The notes beneath the pieces are model-generated. The model had not been told where the DNA came from and searched no databases. It worked only from the letters and a program-made list of their open reading frames with translations. Position numbers and translations under genes: made by a program. A DNA stretch of 64,000 nt from Roseiarcus sp963709655 (GTDB lineage: Bacteria; Pseudomonadota; Alphaproteobacteria; Rhizobiales; Beijerinckiaceae): positions 310,001 through 374,000 of the forward strand of contig CAVPXF010000026.1 in the NCBI GenBank assembly GCA_963709655.1, given 5' to 3'. Shown piece by piece: positions 8,650-16,743 of the stretch; positions within the stretch are counted from its first letter, which is position 1, and each line of letters opens with the position of its first letter.

Positions 8650-9386
8650 ACCAAGCGCGCAGGGAGATCGTCCGCAGCAACACGGCGTCGGCTCCGCGCA
8701 TTCTCGTGGTCGAGGACGAGTCCGATCTCGCGGTGTTGCTCTCCTACAATCTCGAGGCGGAGGGCTACGTCGTCGAAAGCGTCGAGCGGGGCGACGAGGC
8801 GGAGCTCCGGCTGGCGGAAAACCCGCCGGATCTCGTCATCCTCGACTGGATGCTCCCGGGCGTGTCCGGACTGGAGATCTGCCGCAGGCTGCGCGCGCGG
8901 GAGAATACGCGCACGCTGCCCGTCATCATGGTGACGGCGCGCGGCGAGGAGGCGGAGCGGGTGCGTGGCCTGTCGGTCGGCGCCGATGATTACGTGGTCA
9001 AACCGTTCTCGGTGCCCGAGCTTATGGCTCGGGTGCGCGCGCTTCTGCGCCGGAGCCGCCCGGAGAGGATCGCCGATCGGCTCGCGGCGGGCGACCTCGA
9101 CCTCGATCGCGAAACCCGACGCGTCCGGCGCGGCAGCCGCGACATCCACCTCGGTCCGACCGAGTTCCGGCTGCTCGAATATCTGCTGGAGAAGCCGGGC
9201 CGGGTGTTCACCCGGGCCCAATTGCTCGATGGCGTATGGGGGCAGGCGGCCGAAATTGACGAGCGCACAGTCGACGTTCACGTCGGACGATTGCGCAAGG
9301 CCCTGTCGCGCGGGCGGGAGCGCGATCCGATCCGCACCGTGCGCGGCACGGGCTACGCTTTCGACGAGACCTTCGGTAAGGCGTGA
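8646..9386 (+). CDS. phoB: Phosphate regulon response regulator PhoB
   Basis: This 246-residue OmpR-family regulator has a receiver domain with an acidic pocket (VVEDESD), phospho-acceptor Asp in VILDWMLPG, and the conserved Lys in DDYVVKPF. A C-terminal winged helix ends in RTVRGTGYAF. It binds PHO boxes such as the one at 3970-3987. The ATG overlaps the phoU stop (ATGA), so translation is coupled. The start at 8646 follows from that overlap; the frame is open far upstream. The cognate phoR is absent from the window. Confidence 0.94.
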   Translation: MNQARREIVRSNTASAPRILVVEDESDLAVLLSYNLEAEGYVVESVERGDEAELRLAENPPDLVILDWMLPGVSGLEICRRLRARENTRTLPVIMVTARGEEAERVRGLSVGADDYVVKPFSVPELMARVRALLRRSRPERIADRLAAGDLDLDRETRRVRRGSRDIHLGPTEFRLLEYLLEKPGRVFTRAQLLDGVWGQAAEIDERTVDVHVGRLRKALSRGRERDPIRTVRGTGYAFDETFGKA

Positions 9387-9403
9387 GGTCGGGCAGCGAA
9401 CGG

Positions 9404-9934
9404 TCAGCGCAGCGATAGGCGGCGGTCGCGGTCACGCCGGCGCGAATCGGCCGGCTGATAGGCGAGGCCGCCATGATAGGTGCAGTAAGGTCCCGCATGG
9501 CTCGGCGAGCCGCAATACCGGAACTCCGGGCTCGTCGGGTCGCCGAGCGGCCACCGGCACATGGCTTCTTTCAACTCAACGATTGTGACCCTGACCGACA
9601 TCGGAAGCACGACGCTCTCAATCTCTTGAGGCTCGGCATCGATAACCGTTTGCGGCTGGGTGGCGAGCGCGGTCGCGCCGCGAACCATTCGTGCAACCGG
9701 AGCGGAGCGCGGCGAAACGACCTGACGGACGGATTGCTGAGACGACGACGACCGCGCTGGCGTCCCCGTCGCGCCCGCCGCCTTTGCGCGGCCCGCAAGG
9801 CCCAGGCGGTGCACCTTGCCGATCACCGCGTTCCGGGTCAGCCCGTGTCCGAGGAGGTTTGCGATCTGGCTGGCGCTTTTGCCTTCCGTCCAGGCCTGCC
9901 GGAGTTGCTCCACGCGTTCGTCCGTCCAAGACAT
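9404..9934 (-). CDS. gcrA: GcrA cell cycle regulator
   Basis: This 176-residue alphaproteobacterial regulator binds RNA polymerase sigma-70 and activates promoters carrying GANTC sites methylated by CcrM. The N-terminal DNA-binding part reads MSWTDERVEQLRQAWTEGKS followed by IANLLGHGLTRNAVIGKVHRLGL. A Pro/Ser linker follows, then the C-terminal Cys/His-rich block (CRWPLGDP, FRYCG, YCTYH). The start at 9934 is the usual MSWT start and has GAGG 6 nt upstream; an upstream ATG at 9952 would add six residues. It converges with phoB. Confidence 0.95.
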   Translation of the reverse strand: MSWTDERVEQLRQAWTEGKSASQIANLLGHGLTRNAVIGKVHRLGLAGRAKAAGATGTPARSSSSQQSVRQVVSPRSAPVARMVRGATALATQPQTVIDAEPQEIESVVLPMSVRVTIVELKEAMCRWPLGDPTSPEFRYCGSPSHAGPYCTYHGGLAYQPADSRRRDRDRRLSLR

Positions 9935-10274
9935 TGTCGCCTCGTTCGTCAAGATCTCTGTCAGAAGCGCGGTCCGCGGCAGAATCCAACATCCCCGCCC
10001 GGCGACGCTGCTCGTCGGGCGAAACGCGAACGGCTACGCTTGCTGATGCAGTCGCCACGATATCTCGTGGCCCTCAACGCAAAAACTACACTACTCGTTG
10101 AATCGTACGCAAGAGTCGCACAGCGACCGACACCTGGCTTTTCAACAGCTCTGCGCGCCAACGCCCCCTTCGCTCTGGGCGTCCCGCCCCGATTGCCCGA
10201 GTCGGCTCAAGGCGTTAGCGTCGACGGGGCCCAGCGCACGGGCGAACGAACCTTTTCGGTCCACCCCTGCACAT
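9935..10274. other. gcrA upstream region without genes
   Basis: No convincing coding sequence is seen. Two GANTC sites, GAATC at 10100-10104 and GAGTC at 10113-10117, lie 9 bp apart about 170 bp upstream of gcrA. Such sites are targets of CcrM methylation in alphaproteobacteria and may affect the gcrA promoter; this is inference. Confidence 0.35.
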
Positions 10275-10304
10275 TTGACCAAATCCGGGCGTTTCCGCTA
10301 TACA
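10275..10304 (+). promoter_or_regulatory. Sigma-70-like promoter for the argD leader
   Basis: A -35 TTGACC (10275-10280) and a -10 TATACA (10299-10304) are separated by 18 bp. A transcript would start near 10311, about 9 nt before the terminator hairpin at 10320 and about 88 nt before argD. Confidence 0.5.
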
Positions 10305-10319
10305 TGCGATGGATTAGCG

Positions 10320-10347
10320 GCCGCCCCAGCGGGGCGGCGTTTTTTTT
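10320..10347 (+). terminator. Rho-independent terminator in the argD leader, possible attenuator
   Basis: A perfect 8-bp GC stem (GCCGCCCC / GGGGCGGC) has a 3-nt loop, followed by G and eight T residues. It stands between the promoter at 10275-10304 and the argD start at 10399, with no gene of its own upstream on this strand. It therefore looks like a leader terminator that could attenuate argD-argF-hslO. Confidence 0.75.
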
Positions 10348-10398
10348 GCGTTCCATCCCGGCAGCTGATGCGACAAACTGGCACAAGGAGTTCGTGAC

Positions 10399-11607
10399 GT
10401 GGATTCCGTTCAGGCGACTTCTGCGATCGTTCCGACCTACGCGCGCGCAAACGTCGCCTTCGAGCGTGGAGAGGGGTGCTGGCTCGTCTCGACGACTGGC
10501 GACCGCTATCTCGACTTCGGGGCCGGCATCGCCGTGACTTCCGTCGGACACGCCCATCCCCACATGGTGGAGACACTGATCCGTCAGGGCTCGAAGCTCT
10601 GGCACGTGTCGAACCTGTACCAGAACCCCGAGGGCGAACGGTTCGCCCGCCGTTTGGCCGACGCGACTTTCGCGGATCTCGTGTTCTTCACCAATTCCGG
10701 GGCAGAGGCCAACGAGGCCGCGATCAAGATGGCGCGCCGCCGTCAGTGGATCGGCGGCCATCCGGAGCGCTATCGCGTCCTGACGTTCGAAGGCGCTTTT
10801 CATGGCCGCACGCTCGCGACCATCGCCGCAGGCGGTCAGAAGAAATACCTTGAGGGCTTCGGGCCGAAGGTCGAAGGCTTCGACCAAATCCCGATCGGGG
10901 ACCTCGAGGCGGTCGAAGCCGCGATCGGACCGGAGACGGCCGCCATCATGATCGAACCCATTCAGGGCGAAGGCGGCGTGCGCGTGATCCCGCCCACTTT
11001 CCTGCGGGGCTTGCGCGAGATCTGCGACCGGCGCGAGCTCCTGCTCATCTTCGACGAGGTTCAGACCGGCGTTGGCCGTACCGGGCGGTTCTTTGCCTAC
11101 GAGCACGTCGGCGTCCGTCCCGACATCCTGACATCCGCCAAGGGGATCGGCGGCGGTTTTCCGATGTCCGCCTGCCTTGCCACCGCCGACGCGGCGCGCG
11201 GCCTCACCCTCGGCGTCCACGGCACGACGTTCGGCGGCAATCCGCTCGCCATGGCGCTCGGCAACGCGACGCTGGACATCGTGCTCGCGCCCGGGTTCCT
11301 CGATCGTGTCGCCGAACTCGGCCTCCTGCTCAGGCAGCGTCTCGCCGAGCTGAAGGATCGACACCCCGGCGTCATCGAGGAGGTGCGCGGCGAAGGCCTG
11401 ATGGTTGGGTTGAAGCTCAAGGTTCCCGCGGGCGATTTCGCCGAGGCGGCCCTGGCGGAGAAGCTGCTGGTCATTCCCGCCGGCGACAACGTCGTGCGGG
11501 TCGTTCCACCGCTCGTCGTCTCCAACGAGGAGATCGCAGAGGGAGTCCGGCGGCTCGACGCAGCCTGCGTCGCGGTCGAAGAGCGCCTCACTGTCGCGAT
11601 CAATTGA
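10399..11607 (+). CDS. argD: Acetylornithine aminotransferase ArgD
   Basis: This 402-residue class III PLP aminotransferase converts N-acetylglutamate semialdehyde to N-acetylornithine in arginine synthesis, and may also act in lysine synthesis. Visible blocks are FFTNSGAEANEAAIKMAR, GAFHGRT, IFDEVQTGVGRTG and the PLP lysine in TSAKGIGGGFPMSA. The start is GTG at 10399 with AAGGAG about 9 nt upstream. argF follows after 8 bp. A promoter and a terminator-like leader lie just upstream. Confidence 0.95.
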   Translation: MDSVQATSAIVPTYARANVAFERGEGCWLVSTTGDRYLDFGAGIAVTSVGHAHPHMVETLIRQGSKLWHVSNLYQNPEGERFARRLADATFADLVFFTNSGAEANEAAIKMARRRQWIGGHPERYRVLTFEGAFHGRTLATIAAGGQKKYLEGFGPKVEGFDQIPIGDLEAVEAAIGPETAAIMIEPIQGEGGVRVIPPTFLRGLREICDRRELLLIFDEVQTGVGRTGRFFAYEHVGVRPDILTSAKGIGGGFPMSACLATADAARGLTLGVHGTTFGGNPLAMALGNATLDIVLAPGFLDRVAELGLLLRQRLAELKDRHPGVIEEVRGEGLMVGLKLKVPAGDFAEAALAEKLLVIPAGDNVVRVVPPLVVSNEEIAEGVRRLDAACVAVEERLTVAIN

Positions 11608-11615
11608 TAAGACGC

Positions 11616-12557
11616 ATGAACGCAGCCGTTCAAACCGCTCCGCGGCACTTTCTCGGTCTCCTCGATCTCTCCGCCAGCGAGCTTCGCCGCGTCCTCGACA
11701 TGTCCGCCCGCATCAAGCAAGCCCGCGTCAAGGGGGTCACGTCCGGCTGGCGTCCTTTCGCCGGCAAGACGCTCGCGATGATCTTCGATCGTCCCTCGAC
11801 CCGCACGCGCGTCTCGTTCGACGTCGGCATGCGCGAACTCGGCGGCGAGACAATCATGCTGACCGGCGCCGAGATGCAACTCGGCCGCGGCGAGACGATC
11901 GCCGACACCGCCCGCGTTCTGTCGCGCTACGTCGAAGCGATCGTCGCCCGCATCCTCAGCCAGGAGGACATGCTCGAGATGGCTGCGCACGCGACCGTGC
12001 CGGTCATCAACGGCCTGACCAAGCAGTCGCATCCCTGCCAGGTGATGGCCGACATCCTGACCTTCGAGGAATGGAGGGGTCCGATCCGTGGCCGCAAGAT
12101 CGCCTGGAGCGGCGACTACAACAACGTCCTGTCGTCCTGGATCGACGCTTCGGCGCGCTTCGATTTCGCTCTCGACATCGCCTGCCCACGCGAGCTGCAG
12201 CCCTCGGCGGAGCGCGTCGCGGCGGCGCGCGCCGCCGGCGCGAGGATCTCGCTCCTCGATGATCCACAGGTCGCGGTCAAGGACGCGGCGGCGGTCATCT
12301 CGGACTGCTGGGTCTCGATGGGCGACGAGGACGAGGGGCGCCGGCACAACCTGTTGCAGTCCTACCAGGTCAACGCTCAGCTGATGAAGCGCGCCGCAAC
12401 GGACGCCATTTTCCTGCACTGCCTGCCGGCCCATCGCGGCGAGGAGGTGACCGACGAGGTGATCGACGGTCCCCAATCGGCGGTTTGGGACGAGGCGGAG
12501 AACCGTCTGCACGCGCAGAAGGGCGTGCTCGCCTGGTGTCTCGGGGTCGAGCCGTGA
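11616..12557 (+). CDS. argF: Ornithine carbamoyltransferase ArgF
   Basis: This 313-residue enzyme makes citrulline from ornithine and carbamoyl phosphate. The carbamoyl-phosphate site reads FDRPSTRTRVSF, with HPCQVMADILT after it. The ornithine site carries the conserved HCLP motif (IFLHCLPAHRGEEV) near the C-terminus. ATG at 11616 is preferred over the upstream TTG at 11604, which overlaps the argD stop. The terminal TGA overlaps the hslO GTG. Confidence 0.95.
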   Translation: MNAAVQTAPRHFLGLLDLSASELRRVLDMSARIKQARVKGVTSGWRPFAGKTLAMIFDRPSTRTRVSFDVGMRELGGETIMLTGAEMQLGRGETIADTARVLSRYVEAIVARILSQEDMLEMAAHATVPVINGLTKQSHPCQVMADILTFEEWRGPIRGRKIAWSGDYNNVLSSWIDASARFDFALDIACPRELQPSAERVAAARAAGARISLLDDPQVAVKDAAAVISDCWVSMGDEDEGRRHNLLQSYQVNAQLMKRAATDAIFLHCLPAHRGEEVTDEVIDGPQSAVWDEAENRLHAQKGVLAWCLGVEP

Positions 12558-13510
12558 GCGTCCCACAGCGGCCCGCGTCAACCATCGCCGTGGACGACAT
12601 CGTTCTGCCATTCGCGGTCGAGACTCTAACCACCCGCGGCCGGCTCGTGCGGCTTGGTCCTTCGATCGACTACCTGCTCAAGCGCCATGCCTATCCTGAG
12701 CCGGCGGCAAGGCTCGTCGCGGAGGCGGTGACGCTTGCTGTGCTGCTCGGCTCGACGCTCAAGCTTGACGGCCGCTTCCAGCTGCAGACGAAGAGCGACG
12801 GCCCGGTCTCGATGCTGCTCGTCGATTTCGACGCGCCCTCCAACTTTCGCGCCTTGGCGCGGTTCGACCCAGCCCGGCTCGCGGTCGCGGCCCAGGGCCG
12901 GGACCTGCTTGGCCGCGGACATCTCGCCTTCACCATCGATCCCGGCGGCGACATGACGCGCTATCAAGGCGTCGTGGCGCTCGAAGGGCAGGGCCTCCAG
13001 GGCGCCGCGCATCACTATTTCGAACGGTCGGAGCAGATCCCGACGCTGGTGCGGCTCGCGGTCGGCGAGACGGTCGCGCCGGATGGCCGCGCGTGGCGAG
13101 CGGGCGGACTGATTGTCCAGTATCTGCCGGCCGCCGGGCCGGGGCGCCGCGCCGATTTCCATCCGGGCGACGCGCCTGAAGGGACCGAGCCGCATCGTGT
13201 TGACGAGGACGACGCCTGGACCGAGGCTCAGACCCTGTCGGCAACGACCGAGGCGCACGAGCTGATCGACCCGACCCTGTCGGCCGAGCGGCTGCTCTAT
13301 CGCCTGTTCAACGAGCGCGGGGTGCGGGTGTTCGAGCCGACGGCCCTCGCCGCCGTCTGCCGCTGCTCCGCCGAGGGCGTCGACGCGATGCTACGCAGCT
13401 TTCCGCCCGAAGAGGTCAGGCACATGGTCAGCGACGACGGAATGATTGGTGTCACCTGCGAATTCTGCTCGACCAAGCGCATGTTCCATCCGGCCGATTA
13501 CGGCGTCTAG
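12554..13510 (+). CDS. hslO: Redox-regulated chaperone Hsp33 (HslO)
   Basis: This 318-residue cytosolic holdase is activated by oxidation. The C-terminal zinc switch is visible as CRC (about residue 276) and CEFC about 30 residues later, matching the family CXC-X27-32-CXXC pattern. Upstream is the substrate-binding core (HAYPEPAARLVAEAVTLAVLLGSTLKLDG). GTG at 12554 overlaps the argF stop (GTGA), so it is translationally coupled to arginine synthesis genes, an arrangement also seen in related bacteria. Confidence 0.93.
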   Translation: MSVPQRPASTIAVDDIVLPFAVETLTTRGRLVRLGPSIDYLLKRHAYPEPAARLVAEAVTLAVLLGSTLKLDGRFQLQTKSDGPVSMLLVDFDAPSNFRALARFDPARLAVAAQGRDLLGRGHLAFTIDPGGDMTRYQGVVALEGQGLQGAAHHYFERSEQIPTLVRLAVGETVAPDGRAWRAGGLIVQYLPAAGPGRRADFHPGDAPEGTEPHRVDEDDAWTEAQTLSATTEAHELIDPTLSAERLLYRLFNERGVRVFEPTALAAVCRCSAEGVDAMLRSFPPEEVRHMVSDDGMIGVTCEFCSTKRMFHPADYGV

Positions 13511-13515
13511 CGGCT

Positions 13516-14436
13516 ATGGACGACAGAGAGTTCAGGACGCGGCTGGCCGAAGCCGCCGCAGCGGTCGAGGCGGAACTCGACGCGCTCCTGTCGTTCGAAC
13601 CGAAGCCAGGCGAACCGGCGCGGCCGAGGCGGCTGCTCGAAGCTATGCGCTACTCGACCCTTGGCGGCGGCAAGCGCTTGAGGGCGTTCCTGGTCATCGA
13701 GACGGCGCGGGCGCTCGGCCGACGCGACGCCGGCCCGGTCCGCGCCGCGGCCGCGATCGAGTGCCTGCATGCCTATTCCCTGATTCATGACGATCTGCCG
13801 GCGATGGACGACGACGATCTGCGCCGCGGCCGGCCGACAGCCCACCGCGCCTTCGACGAAGCGACCGCGATCCTCGCAGGCGACGCGCTGCAGACGATCG
13901 CCTTCGAGATCCTGGCCGATCCGGGCGCGGACCCCAGCGCCGCCACGCGCGCCGCGCTCTGCGCGGGCCTCGCCCGCGCCGCGGGCCTCGCCGGCATGGT
14001 CGGCGGCCAGATGCTCGACATCGCGGCGGAGACGTCGACCGCGCCGCACTCGACCGCGGAGATCGCGCGGCTGCAGGCGATGAAAACGGGGGCGCTGATC
14101 CGGTTCAGTGTCGAAGCCGGCGCTCGGTTGGCTGGAGCGAGCCCATCGACCTTGTCATCGCTGTTGGACTACGGCGCGGCGATCGGCGCGGCCTTTCAGG
14201 TCGCCGATGATCTGCTCGACGCCGAGGGCGACACAATGACGCTCGGTAAGCGGGCCGGCAAGGACGCCGAACAAGGCAAGGCGACCCTGGTCGCGGCGCT
14301 CGGCCGCGATGGAGCCCATCGGGAACTCGCCGCGCTCGTCGGCAGGGCGAAGGCGGCCGTCGACGCGGCGAAGCTCGGCGACGCCGGCGACGGGCTGAGG
14401 GCGACCGCAGACTTCGTCGCGACGCGAAAGAGCTGA
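13516..14436 (+). CDS. ispA: Farnesyl/geranyl diphosphate synthase (IspA-type polyprenyl synthetase)
   Basis: This 306-residue trans-prenyltransferase builds C15 (possibly C20) diphosphates from IPP and DMAPP. It shows GGGKRLR, the first Asp-rich motif in SLIHDDLPAMDDDDLRRG, and the second in FQVADDLLDAEGD. Length and motif spacing fit the bacterial FPP synthase group. Product chain length cannot be fixed by reading alone. It starts 5 bp after hslO and probably shares its transcript. Confidence 0.88.
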   Translation: MDDREFRTRLAEAAAAVEAELDALLSFEPKPGEPARPRRLLEAMRYSTLGGGKRLRAFLVIETARALGRRDAGPVRAAAAIECLHAYSLIHDDLPAMDDDDLRRGRPTAHRAFDEATAILAGDALQTIAFEILADPGADPSAATRAALCAGLARAAGLAGMVGGQMLDIAAETSTAPHSTAEIARLQAMKTGALIRFSVEAGARLAGASPSTLSSLLDYGAAIGAAFQVADDLLDAEGDTMTLGKRAGKDAEQGKATLVAALGRDGAHRELAALVGRAKAAVDAAKLGDAGDGLRATADFVATRKS

Positions 14437-14487
14437 CCGTCCCGATATCGCGAGCCCGGCGCTTAAGGCCCCGCCTGCGGCGTCCCC

Positions 14488-15165
14488 TCACCGCGCCACG
14501 GTCGCTTCCTCCGGCCCGACGAGATAGCCGAGGCCGCGCGCGGTCTTGATGATGTCGACGCCGAGCTTCTTGCGCAGCCGGCCGATGAACACTTCGATCG
14601 TATTGGAATCGCGGTCGAAGTCTTGCTCATAGAGGTGCTCGACGATTTCGGTGCGCGAAATGATGCGGCCGGCGTGATGCATGAGATAGGACAGGAGCCT
14701 GTATTCGTGGCTGGTGAGCTTGACCGGCTGGCCATTGACGGTGACTCGCCCCGCGCGCGCGTCGAGCCGCACCGGGCCGACCTGAAGGTCGCTCGAGGCG
14801 TGGCCGGCGGCGCGCCGCAACAGCGCCCGCAGGCGGGCCAGCACCTCCTCCATGTGGAAGGGCTTGGCGACATAGTCGTCGGCTCCCGCGTCTATGCCCT
14901 GCACCTTGTCGCTCCAGCGGTCGCGCGCGGTGAGGATCAGGACCGGCATCGTCCGCCCCGCCTTTCGCCATGCCTCCAGAACCGAGACGCCGTCGCGCTT
15001 GGGCAGACCGATGTCGAGAACGACCGCGTCATAAGGCTCGGTGTCGCCTTGGAACCAGCCCTCCTCGCCGTCGAACGCCCGATCGACCGCGTAGCCGGCC
15101 GCTTCGAGCGCAGCGGAAATTTGACGGTTAAGATCACGATCGTCTTCGACAAGCAGCAGTCGCAT
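14488..15165 (-). CDS. OmpR-family response regulator
   Basis: This 225-residue two-component regulator has a receiver with LLLVEDDRDL, phospho-Asp in VVLDIGLPKRDG and Lys in DDYVAKPF. A C-terminal winged helix follows (LTSHEYRLLSYLMHHAGRIISR, IKTARGLGYLV). It resembles the PhoP/FeuP-type envelope-sensing regulators, usually paired with a sensor kinase. No kinase gene is adjacent; instead a small secreted protein gene lies 25 bp upstream in the same direction. The regulated genes are unknown. Confidence 0.88.
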   Translation of the reverse strand: MRLLLVEDDRDLNRQISAALEAAGYAVDRAFDGEEGWFQGDTEPYDAVVLDIGLPKRDGVSVLEAWRKAGRTMPVLILTARDRWSDKVQGIDAGADDYVAKPFHMEEVLARLRALLRRAAGHASSDLQVGPVRLDARAGRVTVNGQPVKLTSHEYRLLSYLMHHAGRIISRTEIVEHLYEQDFDRDSNTIEVFIGRLRKKLGVDIIKTARGLGYLVGPEEATVAR

Positions 15166-15190
15166 TCAAAGGACTCTTCGTTCGCTTAAG

Positions 15191-15607
15191 TCAGTTCTTC
15201 GGCGGCGGCTCGTGCGAGTCGTGAGCGTCTTTCGCGTCGTGACTCTCGTGCGCGGGCCGTCCGACCCACTTGCCGCGGCCCGCTTCCATCTGAACGTGGG
15301 TCAGCCGGCCGTCGCGGTGCAGCAGGGTTATCACATAGATGAAGTCGTCGCCACTGACGCAGAGTTTCGCCGACAGCGCCTCGGCCTTGCGCTGTTGGGC
15401 GGCCCACTTGAGCGCCACATAAGGTTCGAGCAGCTTGTGGGCTTTCACCTGCTCGCGCGTCTCGGCAGCGTTGAGGCACTCCGGCTTTGCCGCCGCCGCG
15501 TGCAGCTCCGCTGGCGGCGAGCGCAATTCCGTCTCCGCCGCGCGTGCGGCACCGAACGCCACAATGCAGAGGACCGCGGCGCGACTGACGATGGCGAGCG
15601 CGGCCAT
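15191..15607 (-). CDS. Small secreted protein of unknown function, cotranscribed with a response regulator
   Basis: This 138-residue protein has a signal peptide (MAALAIVSRAAVLCIVAFGAARAAE) and a mature part of about 115 residues with two cysteines. Its central segment, CVSGDDFIYVITLLHRDGRLTHVQMEA, resembles PepSY-like periplasmic domains, ending in a His/Asp/Glu-rich tail (HESHDAKDAHDSHEPPP) that might bind metal. PepSY-type partners of response regulators are often periplasmic modulators of the sensor; that role is inference. ATG at 15607 places the signal peptide at the start. Confidence 0.7.
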   Translation of the reverse strand: MAALAIVSRAAVLCIVAFGAARAAETELRSPPAELHAAAAKPECLNAAETREQVKAHKLLEPYVALKWAAQQRKAEALSAKLCVSGDDFIYVITLLHRDGRLTHVQMEAGRGKWVGRPAHESHDAKDAHDSHEPPPKN

Positions 15608-15733
15608 GACGACGAAGCCCCCGTTATGAAACGGCGGCCACCATCTTCGTTCTGACGGCTGAATGCAATGTGAACAACACGCCACGGTCTCGCGAGCCCT
15701 CCCGCGCGATTGAACCGGCGCGGTTTTCAGCGC

Positions 15734-16510
15734 ATGCACCCGCCCATGCGTCCACGCCGTCTCGTTTTGCTTCTCGTCCTCATCGCGCTTTCGACGTCGG
15801 CGCGCTTGCCAGCCGAGGCGCTGGTCGGCGCGGCGCCCGATCAACGCTTCGCCGATCGGGTGGCGATGGTGCTTATGCGCCGCCCGGGCGAGGCGGGATT
15901 CTGTTCGGCGCTCGTCCTCAACTCGCGCACCTTGCTGACCGCCGCCCACTGCCTGCGGCCGGTTCGCGACATGGCGGTCGCCTATCGCGACGCCTCGGGC
16001 GCGCCAGTCATCATTCCGGTGGAGGCGGCGATCGCGCATCCGCAATACCGCCCGGACGCGATCCGGGCTCGGGTCGAGTCGATCGACGTCGCGCTGGTCA
16101 GGACCGCCGGTCCCCTCGACGCCCGTTTCGTCGGGGCGCGGCTTTCGTCCGGCGAAGGCCCTGCGCTCGGCGACCCGGTCATCCTGACCGGCTTTGGCGC
16201 GACGCGCGAAGGCGACTGGACATCGGGCGGCGCGCTTCGCGCCGTGACCTTGGCGGTCCGCGCGCCGGCCTCCCCCGTGCTAGTCTGGGCCGCCGATCCC
16301 AATGGGCGCCTCGCAGGCGCCTGTTCGGGCGATTCCGGGGCGCCGATCTGGTCCGCCGATGGCGAGACCGCCGTCGCCATCGCGGCTTGGGCGCAGGCGC
16401 CGAACGGCCGTGGCTGCGGCGGGCTCACCCAGGGACCGAGGCTCGCGCCGCTAAAATCCTGGATTAACTCGGCGAGGCGGACGCTTTCGACAGCGGCTGG
16501 CGGGCAATGA
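15734..16510 (+). CDS. Secreted trypsin-like serine protease
   Basis: This roughly 258-residue S1-family protease has a signal sequence (MRPRRLVLLLVLIALSTSA). The catalytic triad is visible: His in LLTAAHCLRP, Asp in ESIDVALVRT, Ser in GACSGDSGAPI. It acts outside the cytoplasm; substrates are unknown. The start is uncertain: ATG at 15734, ATG at 15746 (right before the signal's basic stretch) or TTG at 15710. A 10-bp hairpin follows at 16547-16571. Confidence 0.85.
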   Translation: MHPPMRPRRLVLLLVLIALSTSARLPAEALVGAAPDQRFADRVAMVLMRRPGEAGFCSALVLNSRTLLTAAHCLRPVRDMAVAYRDASGAPVIIPVEAAIAHPQYRPDAIRARVESIDVALVRTAGPLDARFVGARLSSGEGPALGDPVILTGFGATREGDWTSGGALRAVTLAVRAPASPVLVWAADPNGRLAGACSGDSGAPIWSADGETAVAIAAWAQAPNGRGCGGLTQGPRLAPLKSWINSARRTLSTAAGGQ

Positions 16511-16546
16511 GTTGACACACGCGAACGGCTACACGGGCTCGATGCG

Positions 16547-16571
16547 CCGGCGCCGCTTCAGGCGGCGCCGG
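16547..16571 (+). terminator. Hairpin after the serine protease gene
   Basis: A perfect 10-bp stem CCGGCGCCGC / GCGGCGCCGG with loop TTCAG lies 37 bp after the stop. There is no T-run. Confidence 0.5.
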
Positions 16572-16743
16572 TGGGATAGACTTGGACCTTGACGATCGCC
16601 TCGCAATTCCGGGGAGCCTCAGTTCCTTCGGGCGCCGGTCCTGGCAACCGCGCTACTCAGCCCCCGCGGCCTCTGCTAAAATGGTTCGACACGAGCGCCG
16701 CCGCGACAGCCGGCCGGCGCGGGAAGCGCCGCCGGGGTCGATC

